This document shows, piece after piece, positions 63,870-64,000 of a stretch of DNA of 64,000 nucleotides. The first letter of the stretch is position 1; the number at the start of each line of letters is the position of its first letter. The notes under the pieces are model-generated. The model made no database searches. It was not told the DNA's origin and saw only the letters and a list, made by a program, of their open reading frames with translations. A program made the translations under genes and the position numbers. This DNA comes from Streptomyces sp. RFCAC02 (GTDB lineage Bacteria > Actinomycetota > Actinomycetes > Streptomycetales > Streptomycetaceae): contig NZ_SAUH01000001.1 of NCBI RefSeq assembly GCF_004193175.1, positions 4,053,001-4,117,000 of the forward strand, read 5' to 3'.

Positions 63870-64000
63870 GCTCCCGAGCCTGCGCCCTCCACATGATCAC
63901 TCCTGGATCGGAAGGTCACGGAAACGCAACAGCGGTGCCGTGCGGGCAGCCGACCCCGCCTCCGTCCGCCGCCCCGGACGCCCCGCATACTGGGGCGCAT

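Overview
The window is chromosomal DNA from a high-GC actinomycete, almost certainly Streptomyces or a close relative. The basis is the strong G/C third-position bias, many GTG starts, ATGA/GTGA stop-start overlaps, actinomycete-specific families (Scr1-type XRE with DUF397, DUF501, DUF3152, a DivIC-like protein), and an rpf-eno-divIC-DUF501-ppx block plus ndh-cfa that matches, from memory, the order around Streptomyces coelicolor SCO3091-SCO3097 and mfd. No CRISPR array, rRNA or recognisable secondary-metabolite cluster is present; there is one tRNA (Gln).

Layout. 1-5 kb: a membrane acyltransferase (cut by the window edge) and a MacB/FtsX-type ABC exporter. 5-9.5 kb: a sugar/uronate locus, with a LacI repressor divergent from a GH5-like glycosidase and a ManD-type dehydratase. 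9.5-22 kb: an accessory stretch with a two-component pair whose genes converge and overlap, epoxide hydrolase, VOC/WYL pair, two tandem P-loop kinases, a frameshifted GNAT, a C45-type Ntn hydrolase, OsmC, and a TetR gene with matching operators before itself and before an SDR-alpha/beta-hydrolase fusion. 22.1-22.9 kb: a long non-coding stretch with repeated CG-centred palindromes. 22.9-47 kb: conserved core with mfd, PNPOx-like, PHP, SUKH-4, F420-type reductase, MOSC, matB with a carboxyltransferase, an orphan methylase-like protein, a Ser/Thr kinase, tRNA-Gln, a histidine kinase/P450 pair, a c-di-AMP (ydaO) riboswitch and rpf, eno, divIC, DUF501 and ppx.

47-58.5 kb is plastic: a 5'-truncated methyltransferase, an Scr1/DUF397 set, an IS5-family element that truncates an ATPase gene, an ECF sigma/anti-sigma/lipoprotein set, and an XRE-ImmA/IrrE plus PIN module lying between 28-bp direct repeats, one of which is the 3' end of a vapC remnant. 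From 58.6 kb to the end the core resumes with DUF72, ndh (two candidate Rex operators), cfa and DUF3152.

Three genes (GNAT, the unknown gene at 57963, DUF3152) read as intact proteins except for one single-base slip each, all at C/G runs. Either they are pseudogenes or the assembly carries homopolymer errors. The strongest candidates for something undescribed are the palindrome cluster upstream of mfd and the repeat-bounded ImmA/PIN module. All calls come from reading the sequence; no database search was run.
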